From assembly GCF_000482245.1 (NCBI RefSeq), contig NZ_AWNH01000005.1, positions 26,444 through 90,443 of the forward strand: 64,000 nt of DNA. The letters are read 5' to 3'. The notes below the pieces were generated by a model. It was given only the letters and a program-made list of their open reading frames with translations. It ran no database searches and was not told the origin of the DNA. Both the position numbers and the translations under genes were made by a program. The stretch is from Leptolyngbya sp. Heron Island J. GTDB taxonomy: Bacteria; Cyanobacteriota; Cyanobacteriia; Phormidesmidales; Phormidesmidaceae. Of this stretch, positions 24,962-32,723 are shown in pieces (position 1 is the stretch's first letter; every line of letters begins with the position of its first letter).

Positions 24962-25333
24962 ATGGCCATCGATGCGGCTAAACTCCAGACGGCTCTGCAT
25001 AATTTCGTCAGTGGTACTAGTGACATTGAAGGTGTGGCTTTAGTGACCCCAGATGGGTTGCCCATTGTTGCCGTACTCCCGAGCTACATGGATGAGGAAC
25101 GAGTATCTGCTATGGCAGCGGCTCTGGTGTCTTTGGGGGAAAGAATTGGTAGTGAGTTGCTCCGAGGCAACGTTAATCAAATTGCTATTGATGGTGAAGA
25201 AGGCTATTGCATTTTGAGTAACTGTGGTGAAGAGGCTGTTTTTTTGGTCCTGGCGACCCGCATGGTCAAAAAAGGAATTTTGAACCTGGAAGTGAAACGG
25301 GCTGTGGATGAAATTCAGTCGCTGTTGATGTAG
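24962..25333 (+). CDS. Roadblock/LC7-domain protein
   Basis: The 123-residue protein is a single Roadblock/LC7 domain, the fold of MglB-like regulators of small GTPases. It shows LHNFVSGTSDIEGVALVTPDGLPI at the start, a central sheet (IAIDGEEGYCIL) and a C-terminal helix LEVKRAVDEIQSLLM, as in MglB. In-frame ATGs also occur at 24,938 and 24,947; I chose 24,962 (MAIDAAKLQTALH) because the domain begins there. The DUF4388 gene follows by ~100-145 bp. Together they suggest a regulatory or motility module, but no GTPase gene is adjacent. Confidence 0.85.
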   Translation: MAIDAAKLQTALHNFVSGTSDIEGVALVTPDGLPIVAVLPSYMDEERVSAMAAALVSLGERIGSELLRGNVNQIAIDGEEGYCILSNCGEEAVFLVLATRMVKKGILNLEVKRAVDEIQSLLM

Positions 25334-25478
25334 CCTGCTGTCGTCAACCTGGGGCCTGGGTGCCTATGGTAAGACTGAGCAGGTGTCTCAAATGGCTGAA
25401 GTTAAAGCAATTCTCCAGAACAATTCGGGTTGATATATGCTGTTAGAACAGCGCCAACTATCGCCGCTACCCTGCAGT

Positions 25479-26324
25479 ATGTCCCTTAAAGGTTATCTCT
25501 CAGATTGTTCACTGCCAGAGGTTTTCCAGCTTTTACAAGATGGAAAGAAAACGGGGCTTCTTTCCATTCAGGGATTAACAGCTCCTGGTCAAACCCAGTC
25601 GAAGTATTATTTTATTTGGCTGCATCGGGGGCGTATTGTCACGGTTACGTGTCGGTTAGATAGTCGAGGCTTGGCGGCTCTTATTAGTCATCGGCGCTAT
25701 CTCGGTAGGGCCATGGTTGAGCGCTTGATTCGTCGCTGCCCGTTAGACGAACCCTTAGGTAGATTTTTGCGCTCTCAGGGGGTACTGACCACTAAGCAAT
25801 TAGAAATTTTGTTTGCGGCTCAGGTAATTCGTCAAATTTCTGAGCTGTTTCAACTGCCAGATGCTTACTTTGCCTTTGATGCTGATGCGCCATTGCCCAA
25901 GGTGGAAATGACGGGGTTGAGTGTGGTGGCAACTGAGGTGATTTTGCCAGGGTTGAGGATTCTAAAGGATTGGAGTGGCTTTAAGGATAAGTTACCTCAT
26001 CCTCAATCGGCTTTGGATAGTTTGATTCGAGGGCAGCCCAATGTGCGAATTAACCAGGCAGAATGGAGTGTCTGGCGATTAATGGATGAAGAAACCTCGC
26101 TAAAACAAATGTCAATTCGTCTGAGTTTGCCAATTGAAGAGGTGCAGCGGATTGCATTTCGTTTGATTTTTGTAGGGCTGGCTGAAGAAGTGCCGATGAT
26201 GCTGTCCGAACAGACAGCAGGTATGCCTGAATCTATATTCTCGGGCGAGGCTGGTGAGCCGCTGAGCCCTAAGTTTTTTCGCAACCTGATTGGATTTTTA
26301 CGTCAGGTGCCTAAGTCATCTTGA
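25479..26324 (+). CDS. DUF4388 (PATAN)-domain regulatory protein
   Basis: The N-terminal ~110 residues match DUF4388: MSLKGYLSDCSLPEVFQLLQ, then a KTGLLSI strand and a WLHRGRIV strand. The middle (LGRFLRSQGVLTTKQLEILFAAQVIRQI) and C-terminus (MSIRLSLPIEEVQRI) look like winged-helix or helical segments. PATAN/DUF4388 proteins in cyanobacteria include CikA-neighbour and PatA-type regulators that act in response-regulator and motility pathways. The frame is open from 25,437, but domain alignment favours ATG 25,479. It lies behind the Roadblock gene on the same strand. Confidence 0.8.
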   Translation: MSLKGYLSDCSLPEVFQLLQDGKKTGLLSIQGLTAPGQTQSKYYFIWLHRGRIVTVTCRLDSRGLAALISHRRYLGRAMVERLIRRCPLDEPLGRFLRSQGVLTTKQLEILFAAQVIRQISELFQLPDAYFAFDADAPLPKVEMTGLSVVATEVILPGLRILKDWSGFKDKLPHPQSALDSLIRGQPNVRINQAEWSVWRLMDEETSLKQMSIRLSLPIEEVQRIAFRLIFVGLAEEVPMMLSEQTAGMPESIFSGEAGEPLSPKFFRNLIGFLRQVPKSS

Positions 26325-26349
26325 TGGGCATGGGATGGGGAAACGGTGC

Positions 26350-26355
26350 TATGCT
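26350..26355 (+). promoter_or_regulatory. Candidate -10 box of the SRP RNA gene
   Basis: TATGCT lies 7 bp before the inferred 5' end of the SRP RNA at 26,363, the right distance for a -10 element. No convincing -35 hexamer is at 16-18 bp; TTGATG at 26,321 is too far. Confidence 0.4.
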
Positions 26356-26362
26356 AGTAAAT

Positions 26363-26456
26363 GACTCGGATCTATGCGATCGCGACGCCCAAATCTTGTC
26401 AGGACCGGAAGGTAGCAGCAATACGGGATGCTTGTGATAGGCGTAGTCTCCGGGTC
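26363..26456 (+). ncRNA. ffs: Bacterial small SRP RNA (4.5S)
   Basis: The apical domain IV of SRP RNA is unmistakable: GTCAGGACCGGAAGGTAGCAGC at 26,398-26,419 includes the GGAA tetraloop and the asymmetric bulge that bind Ffh. The ends close by GACTCGGA (26,363-26,370) with TCCGGGTC (26,449-26,456), and ACGCC pairs with GGCGT. The RNA works with Ffh and the FtsY receptor, which is encoded at 47,196-48,743 in this window, to target membrane proteins. A short ORF crossing the region is spurious. Confidence 0.93.
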
Positions 26457-26595
26457 TCTTGTGTTTTTATGGTGTATCCGCTCCACATCAGGTACGGCTA
26501 TCCGACAGGTAAACGCGCTGCAAACTGTCTCGATCCGCTGTTAAAACGGAAAGTATGAGGTGACGTCACCCGATATTTTTGGAGGAGCATAGGTC

Positions 26596-26964
26596 GTGGC
26601 AGACTTTAGCCAATTAGTGCAAAAGGCATTTTATCTGGGCGTGGGTTTAGCATCCTATGCTACTGAAAAAGCCGGTGATGGGTTTAGCGATTTACGACAG
26701 CAGGCTCAAAAGCTAGTGAATGAGCTGGTTGAACGGGGTGAAATCACTGCTGAGGAAGCTCAAAAAATGGTCAACGATATGGTGGATCGGGCCCAAAGTG
26801 CTGCCCCATCTGCGGCCTCAAAGCCTCCCGCAGAGTCTGGTCCGCGGAAGATTGAAATCATTGAAGATGATGAGCCCGACGATCGTGCCGCAACCGATGC
26901 TCTACGTCAGGAGATTGAGGAGCTTCAAGCTGAGTTACAACGTCTCAAGGAAGAGGACAGTTGA
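26596..26964 (+). CDS. Phasin-like helical protein
   Basis: The 122-residue product starts at GTG 26,596 behind GGAGGAG. Residues 1-60 form amphipathic helices (LVQKAFYLGVGLASYATEKA, then LVERGEITAEEAQKMVNDMV) of the type annotated as phasin family in cyanobacteria; phasins coat polyhydroxyalkanoate granules. Residues 62-95 are a disordered Pro/Ser and acidic linker, and 98-122 a charged coiled-coil end (IEELQAELQRLKEE). No pha synthase genes are in the window, so the granule role is inferred from family only. Confidence 0.65.
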   Translation: MADFSQLVQKAFYLGVGLASYATEKAGDGFSDLRQQAQKLVNELVERGEITAEEAQKMVNDMVDRAQSAAPSAASKPPAESGPRKIEIIEDDEPDDRAATDALRQEIEELQAELQRLKEEDS

Positions 26965-27090
26965 TTTGAGTTCTTCAGCTTGAGTTTGAATGAGTTGATG
27001 CTGGCTAGTGAACTGTGTCTTTACTTTCTACATTCCTCACTCTGCTGAGATTGCATCTTTTTCCGATCGATTCCTTTACTCTCCAGCATC

Positions 27091-27546
27091 ATGGACGACT
27101 GGCTAAAACAACTCCAGGAAGACCTGCAAACGGCGGTCTACAGAACTCTAGAACAGACGGAACAGTGTTTGGATGTTCTTGCTGACCAGGCTGTGGAAGC
27201 CGTTAGCCCAATTTTGGATGCAGCGGATGAGCTAGCGGATGAATTGGCGGAGCAAGTGACCGAAAATATCTCTCCGCCCTTATCCCAGGCACTTGATGAA
27301 TTAGAAACTCAGATTGATCCATTGGTTGGCTCGATGGTGACCTGGTGTGAGCAGACCATGGCCCCGATTCATCAAACGCTGACTCCCTGGCTGCAGAACC
27401 ATCCTAAATGTGCCGGTTGCTCTTACTACCATGGTGAAAGTTACAACGGCCAGATGTTAGTTTGTGCCCTACATCCTAATGGCCCCGAAGGCTACGACGA
27501 GTGCCCAGATTGGGAGAGTGTTTGGCCACGGCCAGACGATAATTGA
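27091..27546 (+). CDS. Hypothetical protein with C-terminal Cys-rich motif
   Basis: I do not recognise a named family. Residues 1-95 are acidic and helical with repeated LADELAEQ-like segments. The C-terminus (~105-151) carries CAGCSYYHGE, MLVCALHPNGPEG and DECPDWE: four cysteines and a His that could bind a metal or an Fe-S cluster. Such a C-terminal motif is familiar from cyanobacterial hypothetical proteins. It lies 126 bp downstream of the phasin-like gene, same strand, and converges with thiD. Confidence 0.65.
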   Translation: MDDWLKQLQEDLQTAVYRTLEQTEQCLDVLADQAVEAVSPILDAADELADELAEQVTENISPPLSQALDELETQIDPLVGSMVTWCEQTMAPIHQTLTPWLQNHPKCAGCSYYHGESYNGQMLVCALHPNGPEGYDECPDWESVWPRPDDN

Positions 27547-27587
27547 TAATTAAGGCATAGATCTAGGGGCGTACAAGCTGTGTGCCC

Positions 27588-28388
27588 TTAGGCAAGTAAT
27601 GGATAAAAGTGACCCACAGGCCCCTGGCCTTTGCCAATTCGGAGTGCGTACTCTAGGGCCTTAGTGACATAGTTTTTACCAAGGGTAGCGGCTTTTAGTG
27701 GGCTATGACCTAAGGCCAGGTTGGCTGCAATGGCTGCTGAGAAGGTACAGCCGGTACCGTGAGTGTCATTGGTGTCGATGCAGCGGGTTGTTAGTTGGGT
27801 CAATGTGGTGCCGTCATACCAGACATCAACACCGCGTAGCTCATTCTCAAAACCACCCCCTTTGATGATGACGGCCTGAGCGCCTAGGCCATGGATTGCC
27901 TGAGCGGCGGTTTGCATATCTTCAGGGGTCTGGATGGATTGACCACTCAGAATTTCGGCTTCGTAGCGGTTGGGGGTGATGACGGTGGCGAGGGGAATAA
28001 GCTGCTTGAGAGCTGCGATCGCATCATCATCAATCAGCTGGGCACCTGTGCGCGATACCATCACCGGATCAATCACACAGCCAACATTAGACAGCCCCTG
28101 AAGATAATCAGTCACGGCTGCGATAATCGGCTGATTGAGCAACATCCCCGTTTTTAGAGCCTGAATACCAATATCATTGACCACTGCCTCGATTTGAGCA
28201 ATAACAGCCTCAGGTGCCAAGGCATCCACCCTCGACACACCTTGAGTATTTTGGGCCGTAATACAGGTCAGAGCACTGGTCCCATGGACAGCATGGAATG
28301 AAAACGTGCGCAAGTCGGCCTGAATACCAGCTCCGCCACCACTATCTGAACCAGCGATGGTCAAAGCCACTGGTGGAGTATTAACCAT
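27588..28388 (-). CDS. thiD: Hydroxymethylpyrimidine/phosphomethylpyrimidine kinase
   Basis: A 266-residue ribokinase-fold enzyme that phosphorylates HMP and HMP-P in thiamine synthesis. Motifs are ALTIAGSDSGGGAGIQADLRTF at the N-terminus and DTHGTGCTFSAAIAANLALG at the C-terminus with the catalytic Asp/Cys pocket. It follows ftsZ by 13 bp on the same strand, so it is probably co-transcribed with it. The pairing has no clear functional logic. Confidence 0.95.
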   Translation of the reverse strand: MVNTPPVALTIAGSDSGGGAGIQADLRTFSFHAVHGTSALTCITAQNTQGVSRVDALAPEAVIAQIEAVVNDIGIQALKTGMLLNQPIIAAVTDYLQGLSNVGCVIDPVMVSRTGAQLIDDDAIAALKQLIPLATVITPNRYEAEILSGQSIQTPEDMQTAAQAIHGLGAQAVIIKGGGFENELRGVDVWYDGTTLTQLTTRCIDTNDTHGTGCTFSAAIAANLALGHSPLKAATLGKNYVTKALEYALRIGKGQGPVGHFYPLLA

Positions 28389-28401
28389 AGAAAGCTAACG
28401 C

Positions 28402-29646
28402 CTATCGAGACTGACGCCGCCGCTGCAGGAAATCTGGAATATCCAGATCCGGTGCGATGCTGGGTCGGTTACTTGGAATACTGGGCGGTAAATCAGACGG
28501 GGTTGCACTAATTGAAGATGGTCGCTTCAACGGTGCAATCCGCGATGGTGGAGCAACCGTGGTCGCACTGCTACTACCAAATTCGGTACTCGCATTAAAC
28601 CCAGTAGCAATCACAGTAATACGAACTTCACCCTGCATCCGTTCATCAATGACTGCCCCAAAAATAATGTTGGCATTGGGATCAACAGCCTCGTAGATAA
28701 TCTCAGCCGCCGCATTGACCTCATGTAAGGTCATATCATTACCACCGGTAATGTTGAGAACAGCGCCGGTTGCTCCATCAATAGATGTTTCTAGCAACGG
28801 TGATGAGATTGCCGCGATGGCTGCTTCACGAGCGCGGGATTTACCAGACCCTACACCAATGCCCATCAGTGCCGATCCCGCATCGGCCATCACTGCCCGA
28901 ACATCGGCAAAGTCGACATTGACCAGACCCGAAATAGTAATAATGTCGGAGATGCCTTGCACACCTTGACGCAAAATATCATCAGCAAACCGAAAGGCCT
29001 CTTGTACGGGGGTTTGCTCAGAAATTACCGATAGTAGTTTGTCGTTAGGAATAATAATCAGCGTATCGACAGATTCTTGCAGGGCCATGATCCCCTCTTC
29101 TGACTGGGATGTACGTCGCCGACCTTCAAAGGTAAATGGCCGAGTGACAACGCCGATGGTCAGTGCGCCTGCTTCTTTCGCGGCTTCTGCGACAACGGGA
29201 GCTGCACCAGTGCCAGTGCCGCCACCCATACCAGCGGTGATAAAGACTAGGTCTGCCCCCTCGATGGCCGTAGAAATTTCATCTCGCGATTCTTCAGCGG
29301 CTTTTTGGCCAATGGCAGGATTCCCGCCTGCACCCAAACCACGGGTAAGCTTTTGACCCAACTGCAATGGATTGGCGTCAGTTGCCTTAGTTAAGGCTTG
29401 AGCATCGGTGTTTAAGGCCCAAAACTCAATACCGGCCACACCACTATCGATCATGCGACTGACCGCGTTACAGCCGCCACCGCCGACGCCGACGACTTTA
29501 ATCCTCGCCATACTCCCTGGCACAATATCACTCCCCATAGCCGTGCTACTCAACGAAGATTCATTACGATGATTATTATTCATATCAGACATGTTGAGGC
29601 CCAAGCCCGAATTTCCGTGAGAGTTTTGTGAGGATAAGTTAGACAT
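28402..29646 (-). CDS. ftsZ: Cell division protein FtsZ
   Basis: The tubulin-like GTPase that forms the division ring. The GTP-binding signature [10 protein letters not shown] is at residues 141-150, with [11 protein letters not shown] near 52 and the T7 loop GLVNVDFAD. The C-terminal peptide DIPDFLQRR, which binds SepF, ZipN/Ftn2 and other partners, is present. An N-terminal ~45-residue Asn/Ser-rich extension precedes the GTPase domain, as is usual in cyanobacteria. ftsQ lies 460 bp upstream on the same strand; thiD is 13 bp downstream. Confidence 0.97.
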   Translation of the reverse strand: MSNLSSQNSHGNSGLGLNMSDMNNNHRNESSLSSTAMGSDIVPGSMARIKVVGVGGGGCNAVSRMIDSGVAGIEFWALNTDAQALTKATDANPLQLGQKLTRGLGAGGNPAIGQKAAEESRDEISTAIEGADLVFITAGMGGGTGTGAAPVVAEAAKEAGALTIGVVTRPFTFEGRRRTSQSEEGIMALQESVDTLIIIPNDKLLSVISEQTPVQEAFRFADDILRQGVQGISDIITISGLVNVDFADVRAVMADAGSALMGIGVGSGKSRAREAAIAAISSPLLETSIDGATGAVLNITGGNDMTLHEVNAAAEIIYEAVDPNANIIFGAVIDERMQGEVRITVIATGFNASTEFGSSSATTVAPPSRIAPLKRPSSISATPSDLPPSIPSNRPSIAPDLDIPDFLQRRRQSR

Positions 29647-29689
29647 AGGGCGAATGTAATACGAGAAATCAGCTAGCTATTGACCTAAT

Positions 29690-29712
29690 CAGTCACAGAA
29701 CACACGTGACTG
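29690..29712. repeat. 7-bp inverted repeat in the ftsZ upstream region
   Basis: CAGTCAC (29,690-29,696) and GTGACTG (29,706-29,712) flank a 9-nt loop, 44 bp before the ftsZ start. A possible -10 TATTAT lies just upstream on the minus strand, so the repeat would fall in the leader. The rest of the 460-base region between ftsQ and ftsZ (29,647-30,106) is AT-rich with no ORF. Confidence 0.4.
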
Positions 29713-30106
29713 CCATAATAAAAGTAAGAACTAACTATATAGCAATTACAAACTCAGCAGGGCAGCTCTCTGTCAATTGAAGACGCAGGGTCATTCAAAC
29801 TATACAGAGAAAGCTTGAAGTACGCCCCCTCACAGCTTCACAGAGATTTTGAAGATTGATTTCGAACACTACGGGTCATGTTCTAGTCAACTATACGGGA
29901 ACTTGCTTTAAAAACCAACTGACCCTACCAATTAATTCAAGAATTTCAGTAGGTAAGAACTTACGTCAAAAAAATGTGGGCTAAATGTTTGGATGAGAAA
30001 TAAAAGATAGCCGTTATAACTAACAATTGAATGTCAGTATTTAGGTTTGGAGATCATTGTATAAGAGCATGTTTGGCGATATTAGGTAGTGTTACTCTCG
30101 ACTTAC

Positions 30107-30946
30107 TTAGGGGTCTGGAGTGTTAGTTGCTTGTAATATTTCTAAGGTGGGATTGTCGGGATTTCGCAGGTCAATGAAGGCAATTTCTTCAATATCCATT
30201 TTGGCGTTCAAATTTCGTATTCGATCCAGTGCGGTTAACTGTTTAGAAAAATTTGGTCCATAGGGGCCTACATGCACAGTGCCAAGTTCGGTGTGCAGGA
30301 TCAAGTTGGCCGGATCGCGCCAATCAAGGCGAACAATAGCAACTGGATTGGTTTGTAACATTTGATAGATGGTGGGCCAGTCTTTTTGATAAGCGGGTCG
30401 CATGCCTTGCACCTGGAGTTTGGGTTCCTGGGAGCCGAGTTGAGTGAAGCTGCTGTAGGGCATCCAATAGCCCTGGGCATCTAATAGCCCTAACTGAGAA
30501 AAGCTTTGGGGATCGTCATCTAAAGACTTGATGGCAACGTCGGTGTTGGGGAGCGAGATCGCAACGGGAGTTCGTTCTTGAATGCGAACATTGAGCCCCG
30601 GTGGTAACAGGCGTCGCCTCACAATTGCATTAGCAATGGGGCCTGCTGCAATCAAATTATTTTCCAAATCCAGGGGGCGCACCTTGAGCAGGGATTGGGG
30701 ATAGTCAATCGCCATTAGCTCATGAACCTCCTCATCCGGCATTAGCCGATTCCCACTGAGGCTAATCTGTCCAACAGACTGAATCTGCCAGCGGTTGGAA
30801 GTTGCCAAACTCAGACAGCCTACAGTAAGCCCCACCATGGCTGTTTGCCGCCATAGCTGCTGCCAGAAAAGCTGATGACGTCTGCGTTTAAGACCTTTTC
30901 GTCGCGCTTTGAGGCTTTCTTGGGAGAATTCAGTAATATCTGGCAT
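30107..30946 (-). CDS. ftsQ: FtsQ/DivIB-type cell division protein
   Basis: A bitopic membrane protein of the divisome. A basic cytoplasmic N-terminus (KARRKGLKRRRHQLFW) leads into one transmembrane helix (~35-52), then a POTRA domain (ISLSGNRLMPDEEVHEL) and the FtsQ beta domain (LGLLDAQGYWMPYSSF). It links early and late division proteins. Gene order ftsQ then ftsZ on the same strand matches other cyanobacteria. The end (TNTPDP) is normal. Confidence 0.88.
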   Translation of the reverse strand: MPDITEFSQESLKARRKGLKRRRHQLFWQQLWRQTAMVGLTVGCLSLATSNRWQIQSVGQISLSGNRLMPDEEVHELMAIDYPQSLLKVRPLDLENNLIAAGPIANAIVRRRLLPPGLNVRIQERTPVAISLPNTDVAIKSLDDDPQSFSQLGLLDAQGYWMPYSSFTQLGSQEPKLQVQGMRPAYQKDWPTIYQMLQTNPVAIVRLDWRDPANLILHTELGTVHVGPYGPNFSKQLTALDRIRNLNAKMDIEEIAFIDLRNPDNPTLEILQATNTPDP

Positions 30947-31280
30947 GGGAACAAGGAGAAATGAATGTAAGGAGTGCCAGGGGGAACTTAAACGGACAGG
31001 GAAGATAAACTGGGGGCTGTTTGATTGGGGAAACTAACGTTGTCTGAGAATGCTGAAGAGTATATTCAAGCATCCAGAACTTGCCAATAGGGCCTTATTC
31101 TGACACTTCTTTGAAAAAAAGTATTGTCCCGGATGATCTGCTGATCAGGACAGGGTTGGTAAATCATCGGTTTCGAGTTGATCACCTTGACTGAGACCTG
31201 ATGCAGACAAACGGGAGCCAATGGCAGCTTCAGCACTTACACCCGATGCGGTCTGCTGGCTCTAGCTGGTTTTTGATCAC
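30947..31280. other. Intergenic region with short open stretch
   Basis: The 334 bases between two minus-strand genes contain a 40-codon start-less frame at 31,140-31,262 on the minus strand (SAEAAIGSRLSASGLS...). It has no start codon or family match; it may be random. The ftsQ promoter should lie at the left end. Confidence 0.35.
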
Positions 31281-31712
31281 TTAGGATACGTTGTCAGTGG
31301 TTGCCAATGCCTGTACCAAAAAAGAGTGCCACTGTTTTGCCAGGTCTGTGTCGGTAAATGGAATCTGGGGGGTATTACCGTTTTCCAAATTCAATTTGAG
31401 GACGGCTTCACTTTTTTTGGCGGTGTCCGTCACTGTTTGGGTAAATGTGTCGTCGCCTTTGGTTAATAAATCTATAGTGCAAATTTGATCGAGTTGAGCT
31501 GTCTGTAGTTCAACGACACCTTTGCGAGTCGGTAGTCCCCAGGTAAGGGTGCGGTCTTTTTGGCCGAGAGCAGCGTAGATGTCGTACTTCGCTCGCTCAA
31601 ATTGAGTAGCCCACTGTTGGTAGGTTTCTAATTTTTGGTATTCGTTCCAACCCGCCCAGGTGATCCAGAAAAAGAAAACCAGCAGGGGGAGCCAAAGTAA
31701 GCCGTGAATCAT
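31281..31712 (-). CDS. Hypothetical membrane-anchored protein
   Basis: The 143-residue protein has an N-terminal helix (LLWLPLLVFFFWITWAGW, residues 4-21), probably an uncleaved anchor. It is followed by a soluble domain of beta strands (TLTWGLPTRKGVVELQT, KSEAVLKLNLENG). The shape and W-rich anchor are common among cyanobacterial proteins of unknown function. It is divergent from psaK, with 162 bp between the starts. Confidence 0.65.
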   Translation of the reverse strand: MIHGLLWLPLLVFFFWITWAGWNEYQKLETYQQWATQFERAKYDIYAALGQKDRTLTWGLPTRKGVVELQTAQLDQICTIDLLTKGDDTFTQTVTDTAKKSEAVLKLNLENGNTPQIPFTDTDLAKQWHSFLVQALATTDNVS

Positions 31713-31874
31713 AGGTCATGTAGCTAGGTATTTATGCTCCCATTGTAAATTCTTGCAACGAGGCGGTCGTGAATCTTTCGCATTGATGAAAGATGATGTC
31801 AAGGTTTGTACTTAGTTTGCGCTAAGTCAGCCTACAGCTTTCAAAACCTATTATTTCTGAGAGGAGACGGTAAA

Positions 31875-32138
31875 TTGCTTTACTTACCTTCTTTATTGGC
31901 GGTTACTCCTAGCACCGTTGCATGGAGCCCCAAAGTTGGTCTTGTGATGATTATTTGCAATGTGATTGCGATCGCAATCGGCAACTACGGTATCAAGCAC
32001 AAGAACGTTGGTCTGGGTCTACCTTCCCCCGAGTTCTTTGGCGGTATGGGCCACGGTGCCATGCTAGCGTGCACTAGCCTAGGTCACGTTATCGGTATAG
32101 GTGCCATTCTTGGCCTGTCCACCATCGGTGTTCTCTAG
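31875..32138 (+). CDS. psaK: Photosystem I subunit PsaK
   Basis: PsaK is a two-helix peripheral subunit of photosystem I that binds chlorophyll and helps state transitions and IsiA or phycobilisome docking. The core VGLVMIICNVIAIAIGNYGI and the second helix GHVIGIGAILGLSTIG match. The frame extends to 31,806, but family length (~86 aa) fits a TTG start at 31,875, which is 8 bp downstream of GAGGAG at 31,861-31,866; the preceding residues MYLVCAKSAYSF look non-native. The residues just after TTG (LYLPSLLAVTP) resemble the short pre-sequence of cyanobacterial PsaK. A 7-bp inverted repeat at 31,773-31,794 lies in the upstream region. Confidence 0.9.
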   Translation: MLYLPSLLAVTPSTVAWSPKVGLVMIICNVIAIAIGNYGIKHKNVGLGLPSPEFFGGMGHGAMLACTSLGHVIGIGAILGLSTIGVL

Positions 32139-32158
32139 GGCTAACTAAAAAGCTTGAT

Positions 32159-32195
32159 CAGGCTATTGACCTCCTCTGGTCAGATAGCCTGTTTT
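32159..32195 (+). terminator. Terminator after psaK
   Basis: CAGGCTAT-TGACC (32,159-32,170) pairs with GGTCA-G-ATAGCCTG (32,178-32,191) with one bulged G, followed by TTTT. It ends psaK 20 bp after the stop. Confidence 0.7.
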
Positions 32196-32244
32196 CAGGC
32201 ATCTTCAGATAACATTTCACTCTTTAAAATCCATCATATATAGG

Positions 32245-32273
32245 AGCTGGCAGGGGTAACCGCCAGCTTTTTT
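32245..32273 (+). terminator. Second, stronger terminator downstream of psaK
   Basis: AGCTGGC (32,245-32,251) pairs with GCCAGCT (32,262-32,268), then six T. It is 50 bp after the first terminator. It could be a back-up, or the end of a small RNA that begins between the two hairpins. Confidence 0.65.
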
Positions 32274-32369
32274 ATTTATTGGGTAGCCCATGTAGTCAGC
32301 ACTCAGGGGATCACAAGTTTGATGCAGCCTGTGATCCAGGGCTGCTTGCTTGATGTTGATTTGAGCGAT

Positions 32370-32675
32370 CTAACCAATTACTGCCTGGAGGCGTTTGCGA
32401 AACTCCCCTTTCGGATGCCCCCCTTTAACCTCGCCTAAAACCGCGAATTCCCCTTCAGGATTTTCACAAATAATATAGGTGGGCCATCCCATATCAGCTT
32501 TATCAGGATATTGCGTCAGCAGGATTTGGCGATATTTGCGATAAGTGGCTGTGTCCTGCATTTTGATATCCACAAAATCCAAACCTAGCTCAGCTGAGAC
32601 CTTCGCGTCATAAAACGACATTTTGTGGCAAATACCGCAGTCTTCGGAGGAGAACTTTAAAACAGCTTTAGACAT
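32370..32675 (-). CDS. Thioredoxin-fold protein with CGIC motif
   Basis: The 101-residue protein has a thioredoxin-like CxxC motif (SSEDCGICHKMSFYDA, Cys at 13 and 16) and a cis-Pro loop GWPTYIIC near residue 65. The active site differs from WCGPC thioredoxins. The product is probably a small thiol-disulfide oxidoreductase or metal-thiolate protein in the cytoplasm. It is 48 bp downstream of the UvrD-type helicase start region on the same strand but reads toward lower coordinates first, so it may share a transcript with that gene. Confidence 0.8.
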   Translation of the reverse strand: MSKAVLKFSSEDCGICHKMSFYDAKVSAELGLDFVDIKMQDTATYRKYRQILLTQYPDKADMGWPTYIICENPEGEFAVLGEVKGGHPKGEFRKRLQAVIG

Positions 32676-32723
32676 GAGGGGTTTCTAGAGACTGATGTTG
32701 TATGTCACGTCACTACCCTCATT

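Noticed and set aside
26361..26558. 65-codon ORF starting at 26,361
   Set aside because: It lies over the SRP RNA, whose structure accounts for the conservation.
31140..31262. 40-codon open stretch on the minus strand after the hypothetical membrane gene
   Set aside because: No start codon, low-complexity Ser/Ala content and no family; not enough to call a remnant.
31740..31800. Possible HLR1 (RpaB) box before psaK
   Set aside because: One TTTACAAT half-site is on the minus strand, but the second half-site is not at the required spacing.
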